Shown in pieces: positions 46,225-57,062 of a stretch of 64,000 nucleotides of DNA. The DNA comes from Orbilia blumenaviensis (lineage: Eukaryota > Ascomycota > Orbiliomycetes > Orbiliales > Orbiliaceae). A program made the position numbers and the translations under genes. The stretch's first letter is position 1, and every line of letters starts with the position of its first letter. The DNA is taken from positions 1,054,001 to 1,118,000 of the forward strand of contig JAVHNS010000010.1 in assembly GCA_036872755.1 (NCBI GenBank). Reading direction: 5' to 3'. The notes under the pieces are model-generated. The model searched no databases. It saw only the letters and a list, made by a program, of their open reading frames with translations, and was not told the origin of the DNA.

Positions 46225-48645
46225 ATGGCCGGCGTCATGGACGGTTTTACAGGCTTCCCGCCTGAATCCGATGCCGGTTCCTTATTCACATTCGCCGAGG
46301 ATGATCCGGATGGCGGAACACACCCTCCACGATGGTCCTCGTTCATTGGAATCGTCATCTCAATCGTCGGAAACATTGTTATCTCCTTCGCCCTAAATAT
46401 ACAAAAGTATGCGCACATCAGACTCGCACGAGCGAAGTCGTTACGGTTACAGGAGAGAAAAAAGTACAAGCGTCGAAGGAGGAGAAGGAGAAAGCTCCTA
46501 GCTGCGAGCAAAGGGACTGCTAATGGAAGGAATGGAGCTAGCACTGAGACCGATGGGCTTCTCCACCCTCCAGAAGGCAATGGGACATCTAATGGAGCCG
46601 AGCACGGCGAGGATGAGGATCTGGAGGGTAGTTGGATTTCTACGGATACATACGATAGCCCCGAAGGTGAAGATGGACGAGGGAGAGCTCTCGTGGACGA
46701 TGACGAGGACCGATACCTTCTCGAGTCACCAGAACGCTCGCCGTCGAAGAACAGTGGGATGGGAGGTGCACCTCCCTATCTGAAATCGAAATGGTGGTGG
46801 ACCGGCATCATCCTCATGACCATCGGAGAGTGCGGTAACTTCTTGGCGTATGGTTTCGCGCCAGCCTCGATTGTGTCCCCGCTTGGGGTGGTGGCCTTGA
46901 TCTCCAATTGCCTGATCGCGCCTCTGATGCTTAAGGAGCCCTTCAGAAGGAGAGATTTGCTAGGAGTTGTCATTGCCATTGTTGGCGTAGCAGTCGTAGT
47001 TTCCAGCTCCCAACCGAAGGAAGAAAAGCTCACGCCCGGCCAGATATGGTGGGAGATTACTCAAACGCCATTTGAAGTCTACTTTGGCATTACATGCACG
47101 TTGATAGTGGTTTTGCTATACCTCAGCCGTAGGTATGGTTCCAGGCTCATCCTCATTGACTTGGGCCTGGTTGGATTGTTCGGTAAGACTCTAACCCTTA
47201 CGTCATGAGGGATACCTACTAACATGTATCTCAACCCCAGGTGGCTATACTGCTCTAGCTACGAAAGGTGTATCGTCCCTCCTTTCGAGCTCCCTCTACA
47301 AAATTGTCACCTATCCAGTCTTCTATCTCCTCGTCTTTATCCTCGGCCTCACGGCTGTTTTGCAGATCAAATACTTGAGCAGGTCCCTTCAACGGTTCGA
47401 CTCTACTCAGGTTATACCTACCCAATTGTAAGTGCTTAAGTACTATTTATATTGCAAGACATCAATTAAGGACAACACTGACTCTAGACCTATATTTATA
47501 GCGTTCTTTTCAATATCTTCACAGTTACCGGTTCAGCTATTCTTTATCGTGATTTCGAGAAAGCCGACGCTGCAAGGTTCACCAGGTTCCTTATTGGTTG
47601 CTTCCTGAACTTCGCTGGAGTTTATTTGATATCGAGTAAACGTGAACGTCACTATGAATCTGATTATGATTCTACTATTTCCGAGACTGAAGATGAACAC
47701 CACTTCGATCCTGACCACCCGATAATGCGGGTCTCTTCCATCGACAATACCCCATACTCAGACCATCCACGTACGTCCCTTCAGCCCGGGGCGCCGTCCA
47801 ACCGACGCGACTCGTCAATCCGCTCCTCAAACTCCTTCCGCCGCACCCAAATCCCAGCCCAACTCCACTCCCCCCCAGACGAGACATCCCCTCTCTTACC
47901 ACCCATCAAAACTACCCTTGATGACGTCCATCCCCCTCTAACCCCAACCATATCGCGTAGCCCTTCCCGCCGCCGCCCTGCACCAATCTCCACAACCCCG
48001 GTTGCCACACCACCAACGGCCACCAACCCAAACCGCTCCTCCCTCTCGCTCCTAACCCCTGGCCCCCTGTTCGTTGGCTACCAACTTCAAGCCGTTGTCG
48101 CCGACACCCTTAAGCGTGGTGTTGACCATATCCTTGAAGAAGACCTCATTTCACCTCACCAAATAGCTACTATGAATCAACAAGGTTCTCTCCGCGATAA
48201 GAAAGTTAGGAAAGTCAAAAGCGTAGGGGCAAGCCTTGGTGGCTGGTTGCGTGGGGAATCACAAGCAATCTTACCTACTACTTCAACAGCTTCTAAGAAC
48301 CGTAGGAAACGAGCAGGGACAATGGATTCTACCTCTGATCTTAATACGAGACAGGCGGTACGGAGTCGGTTGAGCCGGTCTGGAAGCGGGGCCTCGGCGA
48401 GTGTGAGTGGACCAAGTAGCAGTTCAAACAATGGAGTAAATCGATACAGTCAATATTCAGATGACTCCGTTGCGGTGGACCCTACGAGGAGGAGGACGAT
48501 CGCTATTGGGGAAGGTGCAGCTGATGAGGAGAGGAGAGACGGTTTGAGGAGGCCAAGCCCTGGCGGAGTTGTGGAAACGGTTCTAGAAGGGGGAGATGCG
48601 CCATTACCAGATCCAAGTACTGCATCGAGGGGGGGTGAGACATGA
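46225..48645 (+). CDS. NIPA-family magnesium transporter
   Basis: Exons 46225-47182, 47241-47427 and 47502-48645 (introns 58 and 74 nt), 762 aa. About nine membrane spans fit the NIPA family (PF05653): TM1 at 39-60, then GECGNFLAYGFAPASIVSPLG (about 201-221, the family hallmark), LISNCLIAPLMLKEPF, LLGVVIAIVGVAVVV, FGITCTLIVVLLYL, YPVFYLLVFILGLTAVLQ, LQRFDSTQVIPTQF and FLIGCFLNFAGVYLIS. NIPA proteins move Mg2+ in animals and plants; a Mg2+ role here is inferred. Two features are expanded: a basic then acidic loop of about 125 residues between TM1 and TM2 (63-188), and a Ser/Pro-rich C-terminal tail of about 330 residues. The ATG at 46225 is the first in frame and starts an acidic N-terminus. 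Confidence 0.92.
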
Positions 48646-48970
48646 AGGTGAAAGTGAAGTTGTATGGGTTTTTTTTTATCACCATTCTCTAACGAACGAG
48701 AATTTGCCGTTCCTTTTGGGTACCAGGTCGGGTTCATTTGATCCAAGTTTTAGCATGTTTGTTTGTCGTTTCTTTCCCACATTTTTCCTATGGCATACTT
48801 TAGAGACGGCTACGCGACCTTGTAATATTATCTTCGTACCAGCTTTGATTTTATTTATTTTTTTTCAATTAGCATCTTTATTGTTGGGCCCCATACCATG
48901 CATATACGCACAAATTATCCAGGCTTCTCTCCGAACTCGTCCCGCTACCATAATCCCCGATTCATGTCCG
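48646..48970. other. Convergent 3' region between the NIPA and F-box genes
   Basis: T-rich; contains both 3' ends. No coding frame recognised. Confidence 0.6.
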
Positions 48971-50107
48971 CTAAATAATGCTAGAATCGGGTAAATCATC
49001 GGAATATATAAACCTACTGCACGGACGATCACCTGAAGCCCCGAGCCTCCAAACTGCAAACCGTTTATATACTCCTTGCCCGACATTTGTCTCCCTCGCC
49101 TCGAACGCCCTTGGTTGCATCACTGCCCCCTTTAAGATGGACTCATTGTTCACCCAGTTGTCGAAATCAGTTACCACGTCCAACCGTATCGCTGGAGACG
49201 GTGTAGCTTGTATGTCGATGGAAAAGATGACTTCTCGTACCATTTCAACATCAGGGTGTGGATTGGATAGATATACCGCCCGAAACTCGTTCCAGGCCTT
49301 GTTAGTAACGTCGCGGACAGTCATGGTCGACAATAATCGGATATGGCTAGAGCAGAACTCTGGATTTATCTGCCAGGTTCCCCCTTCAGCTGGGCCAGAA
49401 GGGCGAATTAAATTGAGGAGGTCCATGTTCCGCTCTCCCTCATCATTTTCGTCCTGATTACCATCCTCATAGTATGCTCGACCAAAAACAGGTTCATCCA
49501 GGAAGGAGTGGGCCAAAGACAACGAAATTACTGGATTAAAATCCAGGCAGCGCAACGACTTCGTTATGTCTAACGGATCCCTACGGAAAATCCGTAGCTT
49601 GTAATCTGTTATCTTTAGAGTTGACTGACATACTGTAGCCGCGAGAACGGCATAGCCACGCCTCAAACTGGTACATGCCGCTGCAAGTGCTGGTCCCTTA
49701 GCTATCCTCCAGAACATGCATGATATAATTAGATGATATAATCTCAAGAAGTCGATATTTTGCGGGGCCCGGGGAATAATTCACGTACGTCCAGTAAAAC
49801 TGCAGCTATCGCACGGACCTGCAATGAACTGGTCAAAAAGTAAACGATGAACCTTGGGGCATGGCGGTAAATCTTTAGGATCCTTATGATCCTGTGCGAT
49901 ATTTAAAACCGTCATTGGGGAACAAGGTCCATAGCTCTCTGACGCAAGTTTTCTGTACCGATGTTTTTGGTACAAAGGATCTGAAAGAATACGGCTCCAT
50001 AGCGGACAGACTTGTGCAACCGATATTTGTTCGAAGAATGATAGGAGAGAGAATATTTGGGTGAGGATTTCAACTGGGAGGGCGAATATTGGTGTTGTCT
50101 GTGGCAT
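48971..50107 (-). CDS. F-box protein (paralog A of a divergent pair)
   Basis: Exons 50107-49789 and 49701-48971 (intron 87 nt), 349 aa. An F-box occupies about residues 6-50: IFALPVEILTQIFSLLSFFE then VAQVCPLWSRILSDPLYQKHRY. F-box proteins bind Skp1 and present substrates to SCF ubiquitin ligases. The C-terminal part lacks LRR, WD or Kelch repeats and has a segment shared with the neighbouring F-box gene: ISLSLAHSFLDEPVFGR, LLSTMTVRDVTNKAWNEF, and a final LDVVTDFDNWV-like strand. The donor is GTACGT; a GTGAAT donor 4 nt later is possible but breaks the frame. Divergent from paralog B across 447 nt. Confidence 0.82.
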
Positions 50108-50554
50108 TTTGGACTTGGGGGGGAAGCTGCACGGGACTCGGTAAGCCTGGGGTACTTAGGTATTCTAAGTTGCAGTTATACTCGAGGTATTTGTATCCTC
50201 CTGCAACTAGATCTAAGAGCCCCATTCTGGAGCGGTGGTTATCGTACTAACTATGTATAGACGTCTTTCGGGTGCAAACACTACATTAATAAAGAGCCCC
50301 CACCTATCTGCATTTCGATTTGCGAGCGCTTGGGTTGCAATTAAGTGGGAAATAGCATTGAATCCTTGTGACCTTAGCTCGAATTTCCAAGCGAATCATC
50401 GGCACTTCAAATCGCCAAACCCAGAACAAGCTTACATGCACTACTCGCATAAGTATAAGTTTGTACGCTCCTGTCAATTGATTGAGGGATCCGTTCTTTT
50501 CAGAGTACAACGTTACGATTATCCGAATTTATAGCAGTGGCAGCAAATGCTACC
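50108..50554. promoter_or_regulatory. Divergent promoter region of the two F-box genes
   Basis: Lies between start codons that point away from each other (50107 minus, 50555 plus). No other gene fits; no specific sites recognised. Confidence 0.55.
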
Positions 50555-51515
50555 ATGTCACACATAACCTCCCTCCCAATAGAGATTCAGAGCAGTATTC
50601 TCTCTTTATTACCTCTAGTTTCCCAGCTTGAATTGCCTTATGTCTGCAAGTTGTGGCGCACTCTTTTATTAGAGCCCCAACTCCGAACAACTCGCTACAA
50701 GGCATTCTCAGGGACCCATCGCACCGCATCCTTATCCGTACATGCATCCAATAAAAATATTGTAAGAATACATCAGATTCTCTACAATCACTTTGGTTGC
50801 GCCACCGGATATGGGCGCGAAACCGTTTTCCGTCTTGCTGGTGGTGATGGTGCGTATCTTTTACCCCACCCGTCATATGCATCTCTAATGCAATCGTGAT
50901 CCATCCATTTCTTTCTTTTTTCTGCTTCGCCCCCTAACATCAAATTTCCCCCCATCTTCAGGCCTTCTAGAAAGCATAGAATATCATCCTGCATGTTCAT
51001 TTGCAGGATTCGTTATGGCAGCCTCCGATACACCACATGCACCTGTTGGAAAGAGAAAATTGGTTCGCGGTCAACGCTGTTTCCAAGATCACGACGCGCC
51101 CTGGGATATAGATGCCATAAGACCAAGATTTCACGTAAATCCGATTTCATTAGCCCATCCGTTTTTCGACGATCCAGCCTTTAAATTCCCGCAAGTTGCA
51201 CGGGACTCTGGGGAGTCTGATGTAGTAGCCATCACAGTCATGCCTGTCTTTAACCACGAGGACACGAGACTACGGCTTAATCGGCCTTTGCTGGTCTCAA
51301 AGACAATTACCATTCGTGAACTTGCAGAAGAGGTGATGGAGTTACTAACTGGACTGGACTGGACTGATCTTGACCGGGATGAGGGCGCGATCTTGGATAC
51401 ATCTAACCTGATGGGGCGTATTCGACTACATTTTATCAAGCACCCTTCGGGCAGCCAGACAGAAAATGGTCTACCAGTCTTACGAGTGGACTGGGATACG
51501 GGAGCATGGATGTAG
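50555..51515 (+). CDS. F-box protein (paralog B of a divergent pair)
   Basis: Exons 50555-50849 and 50962-51515 (intron 112 nt), 282 aa. The ATG at 50555 (MSHITSLPIEI) is the first in frame and starts directly at the F-box, ITSLPIEIQSSILSLLPLVS then LPYVCKLWRTLLLEPQLRTTRY. The C-terminal region matches paralog A: ISLAHPFFDDPAFKFPQ against LSLAHSFLDEPVFGRAY, VSKTITIRELAEEVMELL against LSTMTVRDVTNKAWNEF, and RVDWDTGAWM against DVVTDFDNWV. It has no repeat domain of the usual substrate-binding types. SCF adaptor role is inferred from the F-box; the substrate is unknown. Confidence 0.82.
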
Positions 51516-52681
51516 AGTGATTCTTCTGTTGGTTCTGGAAAGTTGTAATTAGCTATAGTCTTTGTCTCGTACCTAGACCTCGACTTTGCATACTATAGTC
51601 TATAGATGCGAATTCTCCACCGGAACTGGCCTAATGACTAGTCGAAACTGGAAAAACGACAAACTACCAAATTTAAATTTGGATAGAGTCCCAAGTTGAA
51701 TATACCAATCCTCTGGCTGAGTCCAAGATAACATATGTTTGCAATAATGGAATTTGATTACTTGATGCCACCAGTTCGAATAAAGGAGCTTGACACTACT
51801 ATCCCCTGATTTTTTAATGTTTTATTGTTCTTATTCTTTTCTTTTGCCAATCCGATGCTCATGTTCAGTTAGTATCCAAATATAGGGCTATCAGGTTTCC
51901 GTTGTGCATCGTGAATGAAACAATCCTTTTTCTACACGAGATTATTTGTATAGCTTATCAATACGTTACGCGTACGCAGTTTTTATAGCTAAATACCTAT
52001 ATATGCGAGCATCCGTTCATACACCCAGCAGAGCAGGACTCACATATAGAAAACACTGTCTGATCTGGACAGTGTCTACTAGTTTACTTCTCTGTGTCTC
52101 GATTAATCAACTGTACATAGTAGCGTCTACTTATGATGGTATCAAAGGGCAGGATATTACAGCAAAGCAATAGCTATATATTCGCCTGAGCCATGGGGGC
52201 AGCCTGAAGTGTGTGTGTGTGTGTGTGTGTGTTGAGTGTGGTATTTTAAAGGCTCCATGGCACCGGGGGGTGGAGCGGGTTGGCAACGTTCGTCACACGG
52301 CTCGTGGCGCTTGAGGCGACGGTTGGCTGTGTGATTGACATATAACTCGGGTCTCCGAGGTTAGTAATCTACTTATTCTCCGACATTAATTCTTTCCTGT
52401 CACAAAAACTAGATACCTAAATACCTAGGTACCTAATTACTAGTAGTTAGGGTTAAATCTAATCATGAATCGCTTCGAAAGCTAAGCGACCTTTCTTTTG
52501 CACTAGAATCGCACAACCGGCTATCTCCATGTAGACTTTAGGTAAGCGGGTAGCTTTAAATTTAGGTAAAAGGGCAAAGCCAACCTCGGTACCTCTAGAC
52601 CGGAAGGCCATGTTCTGAAATTTCGTGAAAGAACTTTGAATGTGTGAGCCGAGACCGTCCTTCCAATCTCAACGGCAAAGC

Positions 52682-52716
<35 letters not shown>

Positions 52717-55700
52717 GACGAGACTGACTCAGGAGCTTTGAACAGCTCAACAGCTACAGGATCCAAATCCCAGAAATTAAAATGAGGCTGCAAGCATAGC
52801 CACGCAAACATAAGTATCACGAGGTATATAGATATATCGAGGGGTAAAGATCAAACTGGTGTTACAATAGTGTAACCCTAAAACCCGGTCGTCGACACAA
52901 ACTCGCGCTCGATTATTAACATTGTACAGAATATTTAAAATTCTGTTTCCCGAGATCGTTCCTCCTCCTCCCTTGAGTCACGCCTTTGAACGTGTCATTC
53001 AACAAAAAAAAAAGTGCAATATATATTTCACAGGTTCGGACTCAACGCTATCTACCTCCTACGTTCTAGAATTACACCCTCCAAGGTTCATCCTCGACCA
53101 GAAATATTCCGTCTGTTTCTATAAGTAATAACCGCTGGTCTAAATTCTCCACGTGAAGGATGGTGATAAATGTTGTGCATAAGCAGGTACAAGCCGGCAT
53201 TTACCATGTTACCAAATCCCCCAGAAAATGTAAACAAAAGACGTCAGGAGTATCCATAGGAAATAAAATGCTGGCTGTGGACTTATGGATGCACGGGAAC
53301 TGAAACAGAGGCGAACATGGGGAGACGTTTCGTTCCTGCATCATGTCAAAGCTCAATCGTGGAGCTTCAAGCTGCATGCATCTCGTACTCAATTAGTGGA
53401 TATAGCGTCCTGTAGGGGCAAAGAACTCATCGATGCATCATCGAGGGTGCAGTGCGTATTCCTGATATAATATTGCCGTCACCGTTATCATTAATGCCAT
53501 TTCAATACCATTTTTGATGTTAGTATCGTTGAGAGAATGGTGGGTCAACACATTTCCCCACCACGAGGCCTTCCGCCACTTTCCTGTTTGATCAGGAAAC
53601 TTCCAAATTAGGGAATAGATAACGTAAACAACAACGCGCAGTAGGACCCCTGTTCGAAAAGACGCGTACCGATATTTTAATCCCTGCAAGTCTGAAGGTG
53701 GTGTGGAGTCTCATCTATAATGGAAACGGTAAACCCTTAACGCGAGAGAACAATCCCTTTTGGCATGTGCCAATCTTATCGGTTTTTGAGAGGGGAGAGG
53801 TTTGAAGTTGAGAGATTGCAGATTGGTGGTCTCGATCTTGAGAGCCGGAGTGGGTATGTCATCGTGAAGTCAACCGGCGTCCAGCAGACTTTATATTTTT
53901 ACGAGATCGACGAATTTCCACAAGTTTCTTGGGCATGGACGCGAAGAGGAGGATGGATTCTCCAAGGCTTCAGAATGATAGGGGAAAGGGTGTGGGAAAT
54001 GAAACATTATGTCATGAGGGCATGCGCAGGAAGGCAATTGGAGTGCGGCAGCCTCTGTTCCGAAGTTCCATCTGTTCAGTCGACGCGTCCCTTTTTTGGC
54101 TTCTGTGGCCGATGGAGGGCCTGGTGACCCATATTTTAGGGTTTCTGAGGCTTTTGGGGGACGGGACACAATTCCGTCTTTTCGGTCTGGAATACCCTCC
54201 ACCGACCCGTGTTTATGGTCAGTGCAGGAAAGAAGGGAATAAATGTATACTGACAGATATGCTAGAATTATGGTTAGCAGTTAGACTGTTGGAAGTTTGG
54301 AAACGAAAGTTTCAGAAACATCGTTGGACTTGTTTTTCGCGAATCGAAGGCTGATTGAGAAATTTCTTCGATTGGTTCGGTCAGTTGCGTGTGTCCTGCA
54401 TGCACCATCGCAGACGAGGGTGGGCAATGATCGTGAAGTGTGCATACACATGCCACATCGGGATTCTGAGGCTTCGAGTCGAATGCTAGTGGGAGCTAAG
54501 GGAGTAATCTTGAGCTGATGCTGTGCTGCAAGTCATACATCGAGGAGCTCAGAAGAAAAACCGTCTTTCTGATGCATCCATCACAAATATAGAAGAGACA
54601 TTTGGAGGAATATGCAGAATTTCGTAACTGATATCAGACTAATTGTGGGTGCTCCAAGCAAAAATATGTGGTGCCCTCGACTCGAGCGTCGTATTGCATT
54701 TATGCATGGGTTTTTTTTTTTTTTCCTTCTCTTTCTTCTTCCTGCAGGAGGAAAATTTTCGGCTTTGCGATATCGTATGATATCGACAGATACCCTGGTT
54801 ACGACCATTTCCGAGAGTTCTTGAAGCTAGGGATTAAGTGACTTCGGCTTCGTAGTTCTGGCTACCTAGGAACCCATAGTCTTTTAATTGCCATCTCTGC
54901 CTTTGCATTTTCTGGTTCCTTCCATTCCCACACCCCGCTTGATGTTGATTATATTCCGTAAACTGGCAATAAGTACTGGCGCTATAGACGTGGGAAGAAT
55001 GAGAGGCTATGCCTCGATGGCCCGCAACGCCATAGCCAAAAGTAGAGCCCAATTGACAGGTGCAGGCACCAGGGTTAAAGTTCCAAGGGTTCTGGAGTTT
55101 CTCTCTCTGATTTCCCCTCATCTTGCACCCTCATCTGGGCCTTGGTCATGGGGCAGGAAGTCTTCAAATTTGCGCACACAGAGCGAGAAAAGAGGACGCC
55201 CTTGCCCAAGATGGCCCACCCTGGAAAGGGAAAACAGGCCAGGTTGGTGGGGAATTCGAGCGATTCGTTCATGAAGCGCAAGCCGCCGACAGGAAAAGAA
55301 AAGAAAGGGCGAAATTTCCTTTTTCCCAACAGGCCGGCGGGCGATAGCATGCAAGTGCAGAGTATGGATGGGAAGGGTACGAATGGCCCTCATCCGTTGG
55401 CGGTCCCTGTGAGTAACAGTACGTAGGCTTCCCGCACTCATTAACAGGATATTCCCCTCATCTCTTAGACTTTATTCCCTAAACATTCCCATTAGTTTTT
55501 TTTTTTTTTCTTTCTGCTGTAAACCAACCTAGTTGCTGGACAAGATATCTCCGACTTCCCTCTCTGCGATAGCGATTTCGTGACAGTTAATTAGTGGCGG
55601 CCGCTTGGACTTACTAGCTTTGGCCGTGATTTGGTGGAAGGACGCCAATATAATACGTGTTAGAAGGCCGTGATTGGAAAGGCTTGTTGACATTTGTGGG

Positions 55701-56063
55701 GACTTCCAACGCACGCTTCTGTCAACTCCAATCAACCTCATCACTCTTGTAACCACAACCTCATCACCATCTTTCCATTAACATCAACCATCAACCACCA
55801 TTCATCGTACGCCAACTTCTGCCTCCTCGACCTCAAACCTCAAACTCAAACCTAACTACCTCTCGACCCTTCACTGCGATATATTTTTCACTGGGAAAGA
55901 CTACAAGTTCATCGGCTTCACCGTTCCTGTTCTGCGACCGGGTCAAAAAAAAAAAAAAAGCGCCACTTTTCTTGTTCGCGTACCTTCCATTCAATAAACT
56001 CGCAACAGAACACCCTCGTCACTCAAAAGAACACTCGCCGTTTTGTCGTCGATAAAGGTCCCG
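51516..56063. other. Gene-free stretch, several weak frames
   Basis: About 4.5 kb without a gene I can support. Present: a (GT)n microsatellite at 52209-52232; GA-rich block near 52681-52710; poly-T with a downstream CTGCAG acceptor-like end near 54712-54747. Weak frames that may be fragments lie at 53438-53689 (minus, two hydrophobic stretches), 53795-54050 (plus) and 55142-55420 (plus, basic). The last 350 nt are the pyrimidine-rich leader of the Myb gene. Confidence 0.5.
52209..52232. repeat. (GT)n microsatellite
   Basis: About twelve perfect GT dinucleotides in noncoding sequence. Confidence 0.95.
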
Positions 56064-57062
56064 ATGTTGCTCCCGTCGGTTCTCCCTTGTGAGAACACCT
56101 TTCGTGTCAGTCGTTCACGGACGGCTACTCGATCGCAGACTCAGCGACATGCGACCTCATTGATACCGTGCCATGCTAATATCGAATTGGGACTCTCTAT
56201 GACAAATGGGAGCGCGATAACTCTCACTCCTCGCAGCGAACGAGTCGCAAACACCACTGCTGCACTTAACCACCTCCTATCTATTGATAAGACACCCTTA
56301 ACAAATTATTCGACGGGCGTTCTCACAAAGTCGCGATACGGCACCTCCGCCCTTGCGACACCGACACCCTCCCGAACACCAAGCCCTCAAACACCCTCAA
56401 AGCAGATCCTTCATACACGATGGACAACCCCTGGAGACAGCGAGGTAGACGCCGAAACCCCGCGCGCTACGACATCTGGAAATACTTACACCTACACGAT
56501 TGTCACGCGAAATAACAAGCGAAAGCGAAATTCCTCGGCTGCTGCTACTCCTCCAACTGATACCGAGCATACTCCACGTCAGCTACAGCCTTTCATGACT
56601 CCCATTCAACTTGGTGCACCAAAGATCTGTCCTCCAGCGCCGAAAATAGAGTCTTCGCTTTTCCATGGCGATTCCGATGATGAGATGTTGGATGATCCGT
56701 TTGTTACACCAAAAAGAACCCGTATCCGCGGTCCAGCCTCCAAGCGTATCTCAACCACCCGACGTAACCTGGGTCCCTGGAGCGAGGAAGAGGACAAGCA
56801 ACTTGTCGGAATGGTCTTGGCAAAGATGCGACTATCGGAACGAGACTGGGCTGAATGCGCCAACACGATCGGACGAGACGGTTTGAGTGTCGACCAACGA
56901 TGGAAAGACCTCGTTGAAGCTGGCAGTGTCGGGCTGATCAACGACAAGCGAAAAGAGGAAAAGATCAAGAGAGCTAGAATGCAAGGCAATGGAAGAGGCC
57001 GGCTCGAGCCGTTGACACTACGACGTAGCGGCAGAGTAACCAGGGGAATCCAACGACGGTAA
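56064..57062 (+). CDS. Myb/SANT-domain nuclear protein
   Basis: Intronless frame, 332 aa from the first in-frame ATG at 56064. Residues about 237-285 form one Myb/SANT repeat: GPWSEEEDKQLVGMVLAKM, then RDWAECANTIGRDGLSVDQR and WKDLV, with Trp at the three regular positions. The N-terminal two thirds are disordered, Thr/Pro/Ser-rich, with many TP and SP dipeptides, and the basic clusters NNKRKRN and PKRTRIRGPASKR would serve as nuclear localisation signals. The C-terminus is Arg-rich. A single repeat with a disordered partner region fits a transcription or chromatin factor; DNA targets are unknown. The leader is long and pyrimidine-rich with a poly-A run near 55946. Confidence 0.8.
   Translation: MLLPSVLPCENTFRVSRSRTATRSQTQRHATSLIPCHANIELGLSMTNGSAITLTPRSERVANTTAALNHLLSIDKTPLTNYSTGVLTKSRYGTSALATPTPSRTPSPQTPSKQILHTRWTTPGDSEVDAETPRATTSGNTYTYTIVTRNNKRKRNSSAAATPPTDTEHTPRQLQPFMTPIQLGAPKICPPAPKIESSLFHGDSDDEMLDDPFVTPKRTRIRGPASKRISTTRRNLGPWSEEEDKQLVGMVLAKMRLSERDWAECANTIGRDGLSVDQRWKDLVEAGSVGLINDKRKEEKIKRARMQGNGRGRLEPLTLRRSGRVTRGIQRR

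Noticed and set aside
46140..46580. Minus-strand frame overlapping the start of the NIPA gene
   Set aside because: Lies opposite a clear conserved exon and has no independent signal.
53765..54127. Plus-strand frame of 120 aa
   Set aside because: Partly protein-like but no recognised motif, a competing minus-strand frame of similar length, and no splice support.
54712..54747. Poly-T followed by CCTGCAG, resembling an intron 3' end
   Set aside because: No coding frame continues on either side, so there is no gene to attach it to.
55142..55426. Plus-strand basic frame of 94 aa (KFAHTEREKRTPLPK...)
   Set aside because: Starts with a non-ATG codon, overlaps two other open frames of equal quality, and no family was recognised.
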